Shown here one piece after another: positions 1 through 7,064 of a stretch of 8,714 nt of DNA. This stretch comes from an uncultured Lachnospiraceae bacterium (lineage in GTDB: Bacteria > Bacillota > Clostridia > Lachnospirales > Lachnospiraceae). The position numbers were made by a program, and so were the translations under genes. The notes beneath the pieces were generated by a model. That model did no database searches. It saw nothing but the letters and a program-made list of their open reading frames with translations, and was not told where the DNA came from. Location of the stretch: the NCBI GenBank assembly GCA_947631755.1, contig CANRMO010000097.1:1-8714 (forward strand). Reading direction: 5' to 3'. How positions within the stretch are numbered: position 1 is the stretch's first letter; each line of letters opens with the position of its first letter.

Positions 1-309
1 GACGCTGTCCGGCACCGCCATCTCGATATTTTCCAGCTCCTCTTCCGTCGGCTCGTCATCCACATCCAGAATAATGCTCTCATCATCTGCCTCCGTGTCA
101 GGCATCATGGCAACAATTCCCTTGCTTTCAAGAAATTCAAATACTTTCTCTGTCTTTTCAGCATCCAATTCAATTTCATTTTGTGTAAGCATTCTCTCAA
201 TTTCTTCAAAAGCAAGAAGATTGTCTCTCTTCTTGCCCAGTTCCACGAGACTGTTCAACACTGCGATCATTTTCTGCTGTTCTTCTACATTTGCATTCTT
301 TTTGGCCAT
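1..309 (-). CDS. rpoD: RNA polymerase major sigma factor RpoD (sigma-70/SigA), N-terminal part only
   Basis: This is the first 103 codons of the primary sigma factor; the rest lies beyond the left edge of the window. The protein directs core RNA polymerase to housekeeping promoters. What is visible is sigma region 1.1: it starts MAKKNANVEEQQ, contains a helical segment (LVELGKKRDNLLAFEEIERML) of the kind that masks the DNA-binding regions in free sigma, then an acidic linker rich in D and E (about residues 71-93), and ends in VPDSV, which in this family leads into the conserved 'DPVRMYLKEIG' region 1.2. The start at 309 has GGAGG five bases upstream. It lies 38 bp downstream of dnaG on the same strand, the usual order in Firmicutes. 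The catalytically important regions 2-4 are not in view, so the call rests on region 1.1 and context. Confidence 0.93.
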   Translation of the reverse strand, partial: MAKKNANVEEQQKMIAVLNSLVELGKKRDNLLAFEEIERMLTQNEIELDAEKTEKVFEFLESKGIVAMMPDTEADDESIILDVDDEPTEEELENIEMAVPDSV

Positions 310-347
310 GTTTTCCTCCATTCTGCGCTGCCTGACAGCTAAACATT

Positions 348-2108
348 TTATAAATTGATTTGTAATGTCTGTAATTTTTTCTTTTCCTCGACCAGATTCT
401 GTAACTCGCTTATATCCGTCACATGTCTGCTCCGATAATCCAGACTGTATTTTTTTATATTACGGATTACCTCATTCAGTGCTTTCTTCTGCTCTTCCTC
501 CTGCGATAACTCCCGGATCTCTTTATTAAACAACCCGGCCACGGTGGACTGGTCTTCCTTGCTCTGAAATTTACTGATGATCACGGCCGGCTGTACTGCC
601 CCGCTGTCCTCATACTGTTTATACATCATTTCCGCCACCTGGTGATAGGGCTCGTCCACAAAATCGTCAACTGACAGAATCTGTTTTGTCTTCTCAAACA
701 ATTCCGGCTGGTTGCTCAGATATGTCAGAAAGATTCCCTGGCTTCTGGCAATGCCATCTTCCTGTTTTTTCTGCCCGGAACCTGTCCTCTCACGCCGCCT
801 CTGTTCATAATTAATGCCGGCCCTCTGGGCGCTGTGGTAGGCAGTCAGCTTTCGGAAATCCTCAATCCGGACGCCGTACTCTCTTGCAAATGCTTCCATA
901 TAGTTATTCCGCTCAATCTCATTATCAAAGGTTAAGCATTTTTTGGCTACTTCATTCATAAAACGGGTTTTTGACTCAGGATCCTCCATATCATATTCCT
1001 GTTTTATCCTGTCCACCTCATAGAAAAAACTGCTTTTTGCCTGCCGTATCCTCTCCCCGAATTCCTCGGGTGACAACCCTTTCATAAATTCATCCGGATC
1101 CTTGTAGGGCCTCATGTCAATGATCTTCACGCGGATACCGCTCTCTTTGAGCATCGGGATCGCCCTCATCGCCGCCTTGACCCCGGCGCCGTCGCTGTCG
1201 TAACAAAGATACACGAGATCGGTGTAGCGTTTCAGAAGACTGCAGTGCTGACTTGTAAGCGCCGTCCCCAGAGATGCCACAGCAGTCGTAAATCCCGCCT
1301 GATGGAGAGCGATCACATCCATGTACCCCTCACAGATTATCATACTCTCCTGTTTCCCGTGGACAAAATTCAACCCGTAGAGGTTCCGGCTCTTATCAAA
1401 TACGAGTGTCTCCGGTGAATTGAGGTACTTTGGCTTGGCATCCCCCATGACACGCCCGCCAAAAGCGATCACCCGGTTGTTCCGGTCCAGGATCGGAAAC
1501 ATCACACGGTTCCAGAACTTATCATAGACTCCCCGCCTCTCATCATAGGTAAAAAGTCCTGTCTCCTTTAATACCTCATCTCTGTATCCTTTCTTTTTCA
1601 TGTAGCGGTACAGCTCGCCGCTGCTCTTATCTGAAAAGCCGAGCCCGAATTTCACGATCGTATCCGGGTGCAGTTCTCTGTTTATGAGATATTCATAACC
1701 CGTCTTTCCCCTGTCCGACTTCAATTTCGCATAGTAATAATTTGCGGCCACTTTATTGACCTCTAAAATGGAATCCCTGAGATTGCGCCTGCTCCGTTCC
1801 TCCGCCGAATCCTCTTTCCGGGGGAGCTCCATACCGGCGCCCTCTGCCAGCCGCTCAAGAGATTCCACAAAAGTCAGATTTTCATATTCCATCAGAAATG
1901 TAAAGACATTGCCCCCGGCCCCGCAGCCAAAACAATAATACATCTGTTTGCCGGGACTCACAGAAAAGGAAGCAGTCTTCTCATTGTGAAACGGACAGAG
2001 CCCCACATAATTGCTGCCGGATCTCTTGAGATTTACATAAGAAGAGATCACATCAACAATATCGCTTCTCTGCCTGACTTCCTCCACAAAATCTTCTCCG
2101 TAATACAT
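348..2108 (-). CDS. dnaG: DNA primase DnaG
   Basis: Makes the RNA primers used for leading- and lagging-strand replication, working with the DnaB helicase at the fork. Numbered from the start at 2108 (586 aa): the N-terminal CHC2 zinc finger has C38, H41, C59 and C62 (CPFH...CFGC), followed by the GAGGNVFTFLMEYE motif. The RNA polymerase core carries the TOPRIM motifs EGYMD (260-264), DSDGAG (304-309) and KDPDEF (336-341), whose acidic residues bind metal. The last 150 or so residues match the region expected to be the helicase-binding domain. Length is normal for the family. An in-frame ATG at 2129 would add seven residues but has no ribosome binding site. The ATG at 2108 begins MYYGEDFVEEV as in related clostridial primases and has GGAGG 13 bases upstream, which is rather far. 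The gene lies just after dgt and before rpoD, probably in one transcript. Confidence 0.97.
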   Translation of the reverse strand: MYYGEDFVEEVRQRSDIVDVISSYVNLKRSGSNYVGLCPFHNEKTASFSVSPGKQMYYCFGCGAGGNVFTFLMEYENLTFVESLERLAEGAGMELPRKEDSAEERSRRNLRDSILEVNKVAANYYYAKLKSDRGKTGYEYLINRELHPDTIVKFGLGFSDKSSGELYRYMKKKGYRDEVLKETGLFTYDERRGVYDKFWNRVMFPILDRNNRVIAFGGRVMGDAKPKYLNSPETLVFDKSRNLYGLNFVHGKQESMIICEGYMDVIALHQAGFTTAVASLGTALTSQHCSLLKRYTDLVYLCYDSDGAGVKAAMRAIPMLKESGIRVKIIDMRPYKDPDEFMKGLSPEEFGERIRQAKSSFFYEVDRIKQEYDMEDPESKTRFMNEVAKKCLTFDNEIERNNYMEAFAREYGVRIEDFRKLTAYHSAQRAGINYEQRRRERTGSGQKKQEDGIARSQGIFLTYLSNQPELFEKTKQILSVDDFVDEPYHQVAEMMYKQYEDSGAVQPAVIISKFQSKEDQSTVAGLFNKEIRELSQEEEQKKALNEVIRNIKKYSLDYRSRHVTDISELQNLVEEKKKLQTLQINL

Positions 2109-2150
2109 CCGTCTGCCATTGCCTCCCATACCATATGTAATGCCATGTTT

Positions 2151-3161
2151 TCAGAGAACTGACCAGGTTCTGGGAACCGTCAGTTTTTCGTATGTCATAA
2201 CTGCATAGCGGTCTGTCATGCCAGCGATAAAATCACATACCGTCCGGTCCGCAGGGACATCGTGCCGTTTGATCTGCTCCCTGAATGTCTCTGGCAGATC
2301 TTCCGGATGGTTCATATAATGATAAAACAACTGGCCGATCATATACTGGGCCTTGCCCTCCTCCTCTTTTGCAGCGGAATTCACATAGACCCGCTCAAAC
2401 ATAAAATTCCGGAGCCCTTTCAGCGCCTCGCTCTTTTCCTCGGACAGTGAAATCTCATTTTTATTCTCACTATTTTTGATCATATCATGGATCAATGTGT
2501 TTAGCCTCTCGCGCATAGTATGTCCCAGAATTTTTGTGTACTGCTTTGGTATATCTTTTTCCCGGATGATCCTCCCGCGGATGGCATCGTCAATATCCGA
2601 GTTCACGTAAGCAATCTTATCACAGATCTGTACGATCTTTCCCTCGAGCGTAGAGGGATTTCCCGCTGTGGAATGGTTCAGGATCCCATCCCGCACCTCT
2701 TTTGTGAGATTGAGTCCTTTTGTCCCCTTTTCCAGATATTCCACCACGCGGACGCTCTGTAACTGGTGGCGGAACCCCCCGCCACAGAGCAGGTTCAATT
2801 CCCTCTCCCCGGCATGTCCAAAGGGCGTATGCCCGAGATCATGCCCCAGCGCAATGGTCTCTGTCAGATCCTCATTCAGACGCAGCGCCTTTGCCACTGT
2901 CCTGGCGTTCTGGGAGACCTCCAGAGTGTGTGTCATGCGCGTTCGGTAGTGGTCTCCTCTTGGCGCAAGAAAAACCTGGGTCTTGCCTTTCATGCGGCGA
3001 AAGGCTTTGGAGTGGAGGATCCGGTCTCTATCCCTCTGATATACCGGCCGCAGGTCACAGGGTTCCTCAATGCGGTCGCGCCCTTTTGATTCGTCGCTGA
3101 AAGAAGCAAAAGGACTCAGTATATCGTGCTCTCTCTCCTCTAAACTTTCTCGTATCGTCAT
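2151..3161 (-). CDS. dgt: Deoxyguanosinetriphosphate triphosphohydrolase (dGTPase) family HD-domain protein
   Basis: Hydrolyses dGTP, and in many homologues other dNTPs, to the deoxynucleoside and triphosphate, so it helps set dNTP pools. Numbered from the start at 3161 (336 aa), the HD-domain metal ligands are H78 (in RMTHTLEV), H107-D108 (in LGHDLGHTPFGH) and D181 (in QICDKIAY). The RDRDRILHSKAFRRM motif and the RGDHYRTR motif before the first histidine are also typical of this family. A longer form starting at the ATG at 3209 is open, but its extra 16 residues (MYGENNAIDRDNG...) do not look like the family and have no ribosome binding site. The start at 3161 (MTIRESLEEREHDILSP) fits homologues, though its own ribosome binding site is weak. 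The stop lies 42 bp before the preferred dnaG start, and the two are probably co-transcribed. Substrate preference cannot be read from the sequence. Confidence 0.93.
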   Translation of the reverse strand: MTIRESLEEREHDILSPFASFSDESKGRDRIEEPCDLRPVYQRDRDRILHSKAFRRMKGKTQVFLAPRGDHYRTRMTHTLEVSQNARTVAKALRLNEDLTETIALGHDLGHTPFGHAGERELNLLCGGGFRHQLQSVRVVEYLEKGTKGLNLTKEVRDGILNHSTAGNPSTLEGKIVQICDKIAYVNSDIDDAIRGRIIREKDIPKQYTKILGHTMRERLNTLIHDMIKNSENKNEISLSEEKSEALKGLRNFMFERVYVNSAAKEEEGKAQYMIGQLFYHYMNHPEDLPETFREQIKRHDVPADRTVCDFIAGMTDRYAVMTYEKLTVPRTWSVL

Positions 3162-3224
3162 ATCTCTTATCCCGTTATCTCTGTCAATTGCATTATTTTC
3201 ACCATACATATAAAAGATTACAAC

Positions 3225-3245
3225 AAAAAAAAGGAATTTCCTTTT
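3225..3245 (-). terminator. Possible AT-rich intrinsic terminator after the PHP gene
   Basis: On the minus strand an 8-bp perfect inverted repeat (AAAAGGAA / TTCCTTTT, one base between the arms) runs directly into more T residues, giving eight consecutive T. It sits between the stop of the PHP phosphoesterase gene (3300) and the start of dgt, where a terminator would separate the two units. The stem is AT-rich and the real loop must be wider than one base, so it may be weak or only partial. Confidence 0.4.
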
Positions 3246-3299
3246 GCCCCGGCCGGAAAAATTATAACCGCTCTGGCAGTTCCGGCGCAGTGCCTGGAT

Positions 3300-4091
3300 T
3301 TACCGCTGCCATAGCCCTCCGGCCGCAAGATCTTTAAGACAGCGCTCCGGCTGTATGCCATAGCTCTCACAGAGTTTCTCCGCCCGTTCAATTTTTTCTG
3401 CCGCTAAAAGCTGCCCGGGGGCATGGGCGTCCACACCGAGGACAAAACGGTTTCCCATCTCCCCGGCGATCTTTAAAAAACGCTCCGAGGGGTAGTGCCT
3501 GTGATCGGCAAGACCGAGGACGTTCAGCTCAAATACTCCGTCCATCTCTCTCATCTCCCGGCAGAGCCTTTCCATATGCCGGTCATAGATCTTACCAGGT
3601 CCGGTGTAATGAACCAGGTCCGGGTGGGCGAGATAGAGATAGCGCCCGGTCCTCATCCCCTCGATCACACTGTCCACATAACGCCCTAAAAAACTTTCAT
3701 CTTTTGTGGGCGCACCGGTGTAGGGCATCCGGTCCTCTGTCCCAAGAAAATGCTGGCCGAGGATCAGATAATCCAGCGGATAATTTTCAAAAAGGGCATC
3801 CTGGTCCTCAATTAGCTCCGGCGTGTACTCCGCCTCAAATCCTATGTATATCTGAATCTCCCTTTCATACTCCTTCCTGAGATTCAAAAGAGAATCAAAA
3901 TAGCCGTCCACCTCCGAGGGCAGCATACGGATCGTTGAGACAAATCCCGATGGGTACACCCATGGGCTGTGGTCGGAAAAACCGAGCACTTTCATGCCAG
4001 CCTCTATCGCCGCCTCCACGTATTCTCTGTCCTCTCCGGATGCGTGGTGGCACCTTGTTGTATGTGTGTGGTAATTTGCGTACATAATCAT
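3300..4091 (-). CDS. PHP-domain phosphoesterase, histidinol-phosphatase (HisJ/HisK) family
   Basis: A 263-aa single-domain PHP (polymerase and histidinol phosphatase) metal-dependent phosphoesterase. All the usual metal-binding motifs are visible in order: YHTHT (H8, H10), GFSDHS (D40, H41), GFEAEYT (E84/E86 region), LGQHF (H114), LAHPDL (H156) and the C-terminal GVDAHAP (D221, H223). The family removes phosphate from histidinol phosphate in the histidine pathway, but many paralogues act on other phosphorylated substrates. There are no his genes in the window, so histidinol phosphate is only the default guess. The start at 4091 is preferred because AAGGA lies 5-6 bases upstream; the next ATG, two codons in, is an alternative. 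The gene is divergent from the DUF4321 gene and lies upstream of dgt-dnaG-rpoD on the same strand, probably in its own unit. Confidence 0.85.
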   Translation of the reverse strand: MIMYANYHTHTTRCHHASGEDREYVEAAIEAGMKVLGFSDHSPWVYPSGFVSTIRMLPSEVDGYFDSLLNLRKEYEREIQIYIGFEAEYTPELIEDQDALFENYPLDYLILGQHFLGTEDRMPYTGAPTKDESFLGRYVDSVIEGMRTGRYLYLAHPDLVHYTGPGKIYDRHMERLCREMREMDGVFELNVLGLADHRHYPSERFLKIAGEMGNRFVLGVDAHAPGQLLAAEKIERAEKLCESYGIQPERCLKDLAAGGLWQR

Positions 4092-4121
4092 TCACTTCCT
4101 TATGTATTCTGTTTTTCAGGC

Positions 4122-4150
4122 TTGAAAAAAACGATAAAATAAGTTATGCT
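4122..4150 (+). promoter_or_regulatory. Sigma-A type promoter for the DUF4321 gene
   Basis: TTGAAA at 4122-4127 and TATGCT at 4145-4150 are separated by exactly 17 bp, a good fit to the housekeeping -35/-10 pattern. Transcription would begin near 4157, giving a leader of roughly 80 bases that contains the inverted repeat at 4163-4197 and the GGAGG ribosome binding site at 4222-4226. This is prediction from the sequence only. Confidence 0.6.
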
Positions 4151-4162
4151 TGTGGGTGCGTA

Positions 4163-4197
4163 AGGAACTGTCACGAAATAACTTTTAAACAGTTCCT
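4163..4197. repeat. 9-bp inverted repeat (stem-loop) in the divergent intergenic region
   Basis: AGGAACTGT at 4163-4171 and its perfect complement ACAGTTCCT at 4189-4197 flank a 17-base AT-rich spacer. In the plus-strand transcript this would be a stem-loop starting within about ten bases of the predicted 5' end. No T-run follows, so it is not a terminator. It could be an operator shared by the two divergent genes, a 5' mRNA-stabilising hairpin, or a copy of a dispersed intergenic repeat. A second inverted pair, AAGTTAT at 4141-4147 and ATAACTT at 4178-4184, overlaps the -10 box and the loop, so two alternative foldings can be drawn. Confidence 0.6.
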
Positions 4198-4235
4198 AAG
4201 AGAAAAATCTAAAATAAAAACGGAGGTACATAACT

Positions 4236-4496
4236 ATGGCACGTGGAGCAGGAAAAAACAGCTGGGCACTCTTTCTCCTTATTCTGGCGGGCGTTGTTCT
4301 CGGCAGTTTTATCGGCCACCTCGCCAGTGGGGTTCCCGCCCTGTCCTGGCTGGATTTTGGCAGAAGTTTTGGGCTCACGGATCCGCTGAAACTGGATCTC
4401 GGCGTCCTTGTACTGACATTTGCACTCTCGATTAAAATTACCATAGGCAGTATTGTGGGCATTATCATCGCCGCCATTATCTACCATTTCATCTGA
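4236..4496 (+). CDS. DUF4321 family small membrane protein
   Basis: An 86-residue protein of unknown function, recognised by its overall pattern as the clostridial DUF4321 family: a basic N-terminus (MARGAGKNSW), a first hydrophobic helix at about 10-29 with small-residue spacing (GVVLGSFIG), a middle loop with the LSWLDFGRSFGLTDPLKLDLG signature at about 37-56, and a second long hydrophobic stretch at about 56-86. It should be an inner-membrane protein with two helices. The start is set by GGAGG at 4222-4226, nine bases upstream, and a good promoter precedes it. It is a single-gene unit, divergent from the PHP gene. Its last 8 bp overlap the end of apbE, which converges on it, so there is no room for a terminator between them. 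No function can be assigned. Confidence 0.85.
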   Translation: MARGAGKNSWALFLLILAGVVLGSFIGHLASGVPALSWLDFGRSFGLTDPLKLDLGVLVLTFALSIKITIGSIVGIIIAAIIYHFI

Positions 4497-5523
4497 TCTT
4501 CATCCCTGCACCGCCGGACTGCCAGTAACTGCCGTCCCGGCGGATCAGTATCAGCTCAATATCCGGGTGTTCTTTTTGAAATTCTACTGCCCTCTCTTCC
4601 CCCATCACAAACAGGGCCGTGGCCAGCGCATCGGCACGGGGGCCGTCGTCACTGATAACAGTCACCGACGCCAGGCCATTCTCCGCCGGACTGCCAGTCC
4701 GTTTATCCATGATGTGGTGATACTCTGTCCCGTCTTCTGCGGTAAAATACCGCTGATAGATCCCGCTTGTGATGACCGCCTTATTTTTTATATCCACTGT
4801 GCCGTAAACACCCGTCCCATCCGCCGGATCCGTGATCCCCACGCAAAAGGGGCTGCCGTCCTCTTTTTCCCCGATCGTCTGGACGTTTCCGCCGAGAGAT
4901 ACGATCGCCGATGAGACGCCCCTCTCCCGGAAAAGTTCCATCAGTTTCTGGGATACATATCCCTTTGCCACCGCTCCCAGATCAATCTCCATCCCCGGCT
5001 CCGCCTGAACCTGGTTTTCCCCCTTTAACCGTATTTTTGATGCATCTATCTTTTTCAGAGCGGCCGCAATCTCCTCCTCTGCCGGAACATGCGGATTCTC
5101 TGTTGTAAATCCCCATTTTTTTACGAGGGGATAGACCGATATGTCAAACAATCCCTCTGTCTCCTCATACTCCGAGAGGCAGATCTGCAGAAGTTCATAC
5201 GTCTCATCCGATACCGTAACTGCCCTCCCCTCCGCACGGTTGATCTTTGCGATATCACTCTCCGCATCTGTCACTGAGAATAACCGGTCCATCCGCTGGA
5301 TGAACGCTACTGCCTCCTCCATCGCCCCTTCCACGCCGTCGTACAGAGTCAGTTCCATAATGGTATCCATGGCAAAGAGTTCCCTCGTCTTTTTCTTTCC
5401 CTCTGCCGCGCCCCCGGAGACACTGCCAGAGCCTCCCGCGCCTGCAAAAGCGCACCCCCCTGCCACAGCCATTGCGAAAACAAGCAAAGCACAGAGCAGA
5501 CATTTTTTCTTCATCCGTTCCAT
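4489..5523 (-). CDS. apbE: FAD:protein FMN transferase ApbE, lipoprotein
   Basis: Transfers FMN from FAD onto a threonine or serine of target flavoproteins such as subunits of Rnf/Nqr complexes or extracellular reductases, on the outer face of the membrane. The 344-aa protein starts with a lipoprotein signal: basic MERMKKK, a hydrophobic stretch, and an AGGC lipobox with C24 as lipidation site, then a Gly/Ser-rich linker (25-41). The catalytic domain shows FAMDTIMELTLYD (50-62), GLFDISVYPLVKKWGF (124-139), DLGAVAKGY (181-189), SLGGN (209-213), HHIMDKRTG (269-277) and ADALATALFVMG (297-308), where D298 and T302 are expected to bind the metal. The ATG at 5523 shares one base with the queH stop codon (TGATG) and has GAGGG seven bases upstream. 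This suggests translational coupling as last gene of pgeF-queH-apbE. No flavinylation target is encoded in the window. Confidence 0.96.
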   Translation of the reverse strand: MERMKKKCLLCALLVFAMAVAGGCAFAGAGGSGSVSGGAAEGKKKTRELFAMDTIMELTLYDGVEGAMEEAVAFIQRMDRLFSVTDAESDIAKINRAEGRAVTVSDETYELLQICLSEYEETEGLFDISVYPLVKKWGFTTENPHVPAEEEIAAALKKIDASKIRLKGENQVQAEPGMEIDLGAVAKGYVSQKLMELFRERGVSSAIVSLGGNVQTIGEKEDGSPFCVGITDPADGTGVYGTVDIKNKAVITSGIYQRYFTAEDGTEYHHIMDKRTGSPAENGLASVTVISDDGPRADALATALFVMGEERAVEFQKEHPDIELILIRRDGSYWQSGGAGMKIR

Positions 5524-6152
5524 CACTTAACCCTCTCTTTCTCCCGCTCACGGGCTGCTTTTGAATAAATACACCCACAGTAATCCTGCCGGTACAGATG
5601 ATGGATCCCCGACAGCTCGATACTCCTCTTATATCCGTTTTTCTTCTTAAAATCGGACGGCAGATAGGAAACTCCATATCTCTCTGCCAGCTCCTCCCCA
5701 ATAGCCATTAAAAGGTCTGCATCCTTGTGGGGACTGATGGACAGGGTAGTGCAAAAGAAGTCGTATCCCCCTGCCGCCGCCATCTCCGCCGTCTTTTCCA
5801 GGCGCAGGCGGAAACAGAGACGGCACCGCTCTCCCCTCTCCGGATCTCTCTCATGGCCCTTTGTCCGATGGAAAAAGCGCTCCGGCTCATAATCCGCATC
5901 CGCCACAGCAATCTCCCCGCCAAAGGGCACTTCTCCCAGATACCGCCTCAGTTCCCGTTTGCGCTTATTGTATTCCGGCTGCTCTGTGATATTCGGATTA
6001 TAGAAAAAAACAGTGATATCAAAAAAGGGGTAAAGATATTCCAGTACATAGCTGCTGCAGGGCGCACAGCAGCAGTGGAGGAAAAGCTTTTTCTTTCCCT
6101 CCATTCTCTGCAGCAGCCGGGTCAGTTCATTCTGGTAATTCCGCGCATTCAT
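5523..6152 (-). CDS. queH: Epoxyqueuosine reductase QueH
   Basis: Catalyses the last step of queuosine synthesis, reducing epoxyqueuosine to queuosine at the wobble position of tRNAs for Asp, Asn, His and Tyr. It is the cobalamin-independent replacement for QueG (formerly DUF208). The 209-aa protein has the family's cysteine motifs: HCCCAPC at 26-32, RCRLC at 109-113 (C110, C113) and YCGC at 191-194. These hold the iron-sulfur cluster and adjacent iron in characterised members. Other family signatures are FFYNPNITEQPEYNKR (49-64), the TLSISPHKDAD stretch (136-146), FKKKNGYKRSIELS (168-181) and YRQDYCG (187-193). The start at 6152 has only a weak purine-rich site upstream. It lies 29 bp after pgeF and overlaps apbE by one base, so all three are likely one operon. 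Confidence 0.95.
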   Translation of the reverse strand: MNARNYQNELTRLLQRMEGKKKLFLHCCCAPCSSYVLEYLYPFFDITVFFYNPNITEQPEYNKRKRELRRYLGEVPFGGEIAVADADYEPERFFHRTKGHERDPERGERCRLCFRLRLEKTAEMAAAGGYDFFCTTLSISPHKDADLLMAIGEELAERYGVSYLPSDFKKKNGYKRSIELSGIHHLYRQDYCGCIYSKAAREREKERVK

Positions 6153-6181
6153 ATATCTGTCTCTCTTTCCAAATTATTTCG

Positions 6182-7033
6182 TCATCTCCCCAGCGCTATC
6201 ACCCCGGCGAGATTTCCCCTCTCTCCCCCGGTGGCCCGGTGTGAAAACAAAAGCTCCGGGTTGCAGCAGGTACACAGACCGCTGACTTGTATCCGTTCCT
6301 CCGGGATACCGGCCTCCCGCAATATGATCTCATTGGCGCGCCAGAGATCCAGCCGGAACTTATCCTCCCCTGCCTGATCCGGCCCCTGGTTATGCATGCT
6401 CTCCCACTGTTCCTCTGTAAATTCCCTCTGAAATTCCAGAGCCACATCTTCACTCACCTCATAGCAGTCCCGGCAGATGGATGGCCCGATCACAGCGGCC
6501 AGATCCTTCTCATTCGTCCCAAATTCACGGCGCATTACTTCCACCGCTTTCGCCCCGATCCGCTTCACCGTCCCCCGCCAGCCGGAATGGACAGCCCCCA
6601 CAACCCGCTTTATGGGATCGTAGAAAAAGAGGGGAACACAGTCCGCAAAAAAAGTCATGAGCACCACGCCCGGGTCGCTGGTCAAAAGACCGTCTACCCC
6701 TCTCAGATCCGATTCCCGGAAAATTCCCTTTCCGCAGTCGGACGCATCCACCACACGTATTTCCGTCTCATGAATCTGGTCGCTGAACACAAGGCTTCTC
6801 TCGTCATATCCCACGGCCTCTGCAAACCGCCGATGATTTTCCATTACGGCCTCTCTGTCATCCCCCCGCTGGAAACTTAAATTCATCGCCGCGCACGCGC
6901 CCTCACTGACACCTCCCAGGCGGGTAGAAAACGCATGTTTCACACAATACTGCTCCAACAGGGGAAATGTATAGTAAGTGACCCCATTTTTATGATTTAC
7001 AGTCGCATTTATCTTTTCATTTTTTTTGGCCAT
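6182..7033 (-). CDS. pgeF: Peptidoglycan editing factor PgeF / YfiH (YlmD) family purine-nucleoside enzyme
   Basis: A multi-copper-polyphenol-oxidoreductase-fold (laccase-domain, COG1496) protein of 283 aa. Family members have purine nucleoside phosphorylase, adenosine deaminase and methylthioadenosine phosphorylase activities (as in human LACC1/FAMIN). The E. coli member limits mis-incorporation of L-Ser into peptidoglycan precursors. The conserved catalytic/zinc residues are visible: H88 in SDQIHE, C132 in FADCVPL and H149 in AVHSGWRGT. The IGPSICRDCYEV segment (182-193), the CTCC motif (254-257) and FSHRATGGERG near the C-terminus also fit. It is full length. An AGAGG site lies ten bases before the start at 7033. 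It is the first gene of the pgeF-queH-apbE operon and is divergent from the phospholipase-like gene. Which activity matters in this organism cannot be told. Confidence 0.94.
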   Translation of the reverse strand: MAKKNEKINATVNHKNGVTYYTFPLLEQYCVKHAFSTRLGGVSEGACAAMNLSFQRGDDREAVMENHRRFAEAVGYDERSLVFSDQIHETEIRVVDASDCGKGIFRESDLRGVDGLLTSDPGVVLMTFFADCVPLFFYDPIKRVVGAVHSGWRGTVKRIGAKAVEVMRREFGTNEKDLAAVIGPSICRDCYEVSEDVALEFQREFTEEQWESMHNQGPDQAGEDKFRLDLWRANEIILREAGIPEERIQVSGLCTCCNPELLFSHRATGGERGNLAGVIALGR

Positions 7034-7035
7034 AG

Positions 7036-7064
7036 TTGCAAAACCTCTTTATATTTTCTATAAA
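7036..7064 (+). promoter_or_regulatory. Probable promoter for the phospholipase C-like gene
   Basis: TTGCAA at 7036-7041 and TATAAA at 7059-7064 are 17 bp apart on the plus strand, a reasonable housekeeping promoter that would give a leader of about 70 bases. A second -10-like hexamer, TATACT at 7071-7076, with TTTATA at 7048-7053, is an alternative in the same AT-rich stretch. The opposite strand must carry the pgeF promoter, but I could not find a convincing -35/-10 pair for it. Confidence 0.45.

Noticed and set aside
310..347. Small GCTG/CAGC hairpin between dnaG and rpoD as a terminator
   Set aside because: Only a 4-bp stem and no T-run; dnaG and rpoD are probably co-transcribed.
2720..3100. 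Plus-strand open frame opposite dgt
   Set aside because: Antisense to the HD-domain motifs of dgt; no start site or family features.
3261..3266. Perfect TATAAT on the minus strand upstream of dgt
   Set aside because: No acceptable -35 hexamer lies 16-18 bp upstream, and the possible terminator hairpin at 3225-3245 would sit between it and dgt. Kept only as a weak candidate.
5727..6377. Long plus-strand open frame (216 codons) opposite queH and pgeF
   Set aside because: It is antisense to two clear genes with full family motifs, has no ribosome binding site or recognisable domain, and spans their boundary.
6287..6880. Long plus-strand open frame (197 codons) opposite pgeF
   Set aside because: Antisense shadow of pgeF; composition is unlike a protein and no motif is recognisable.
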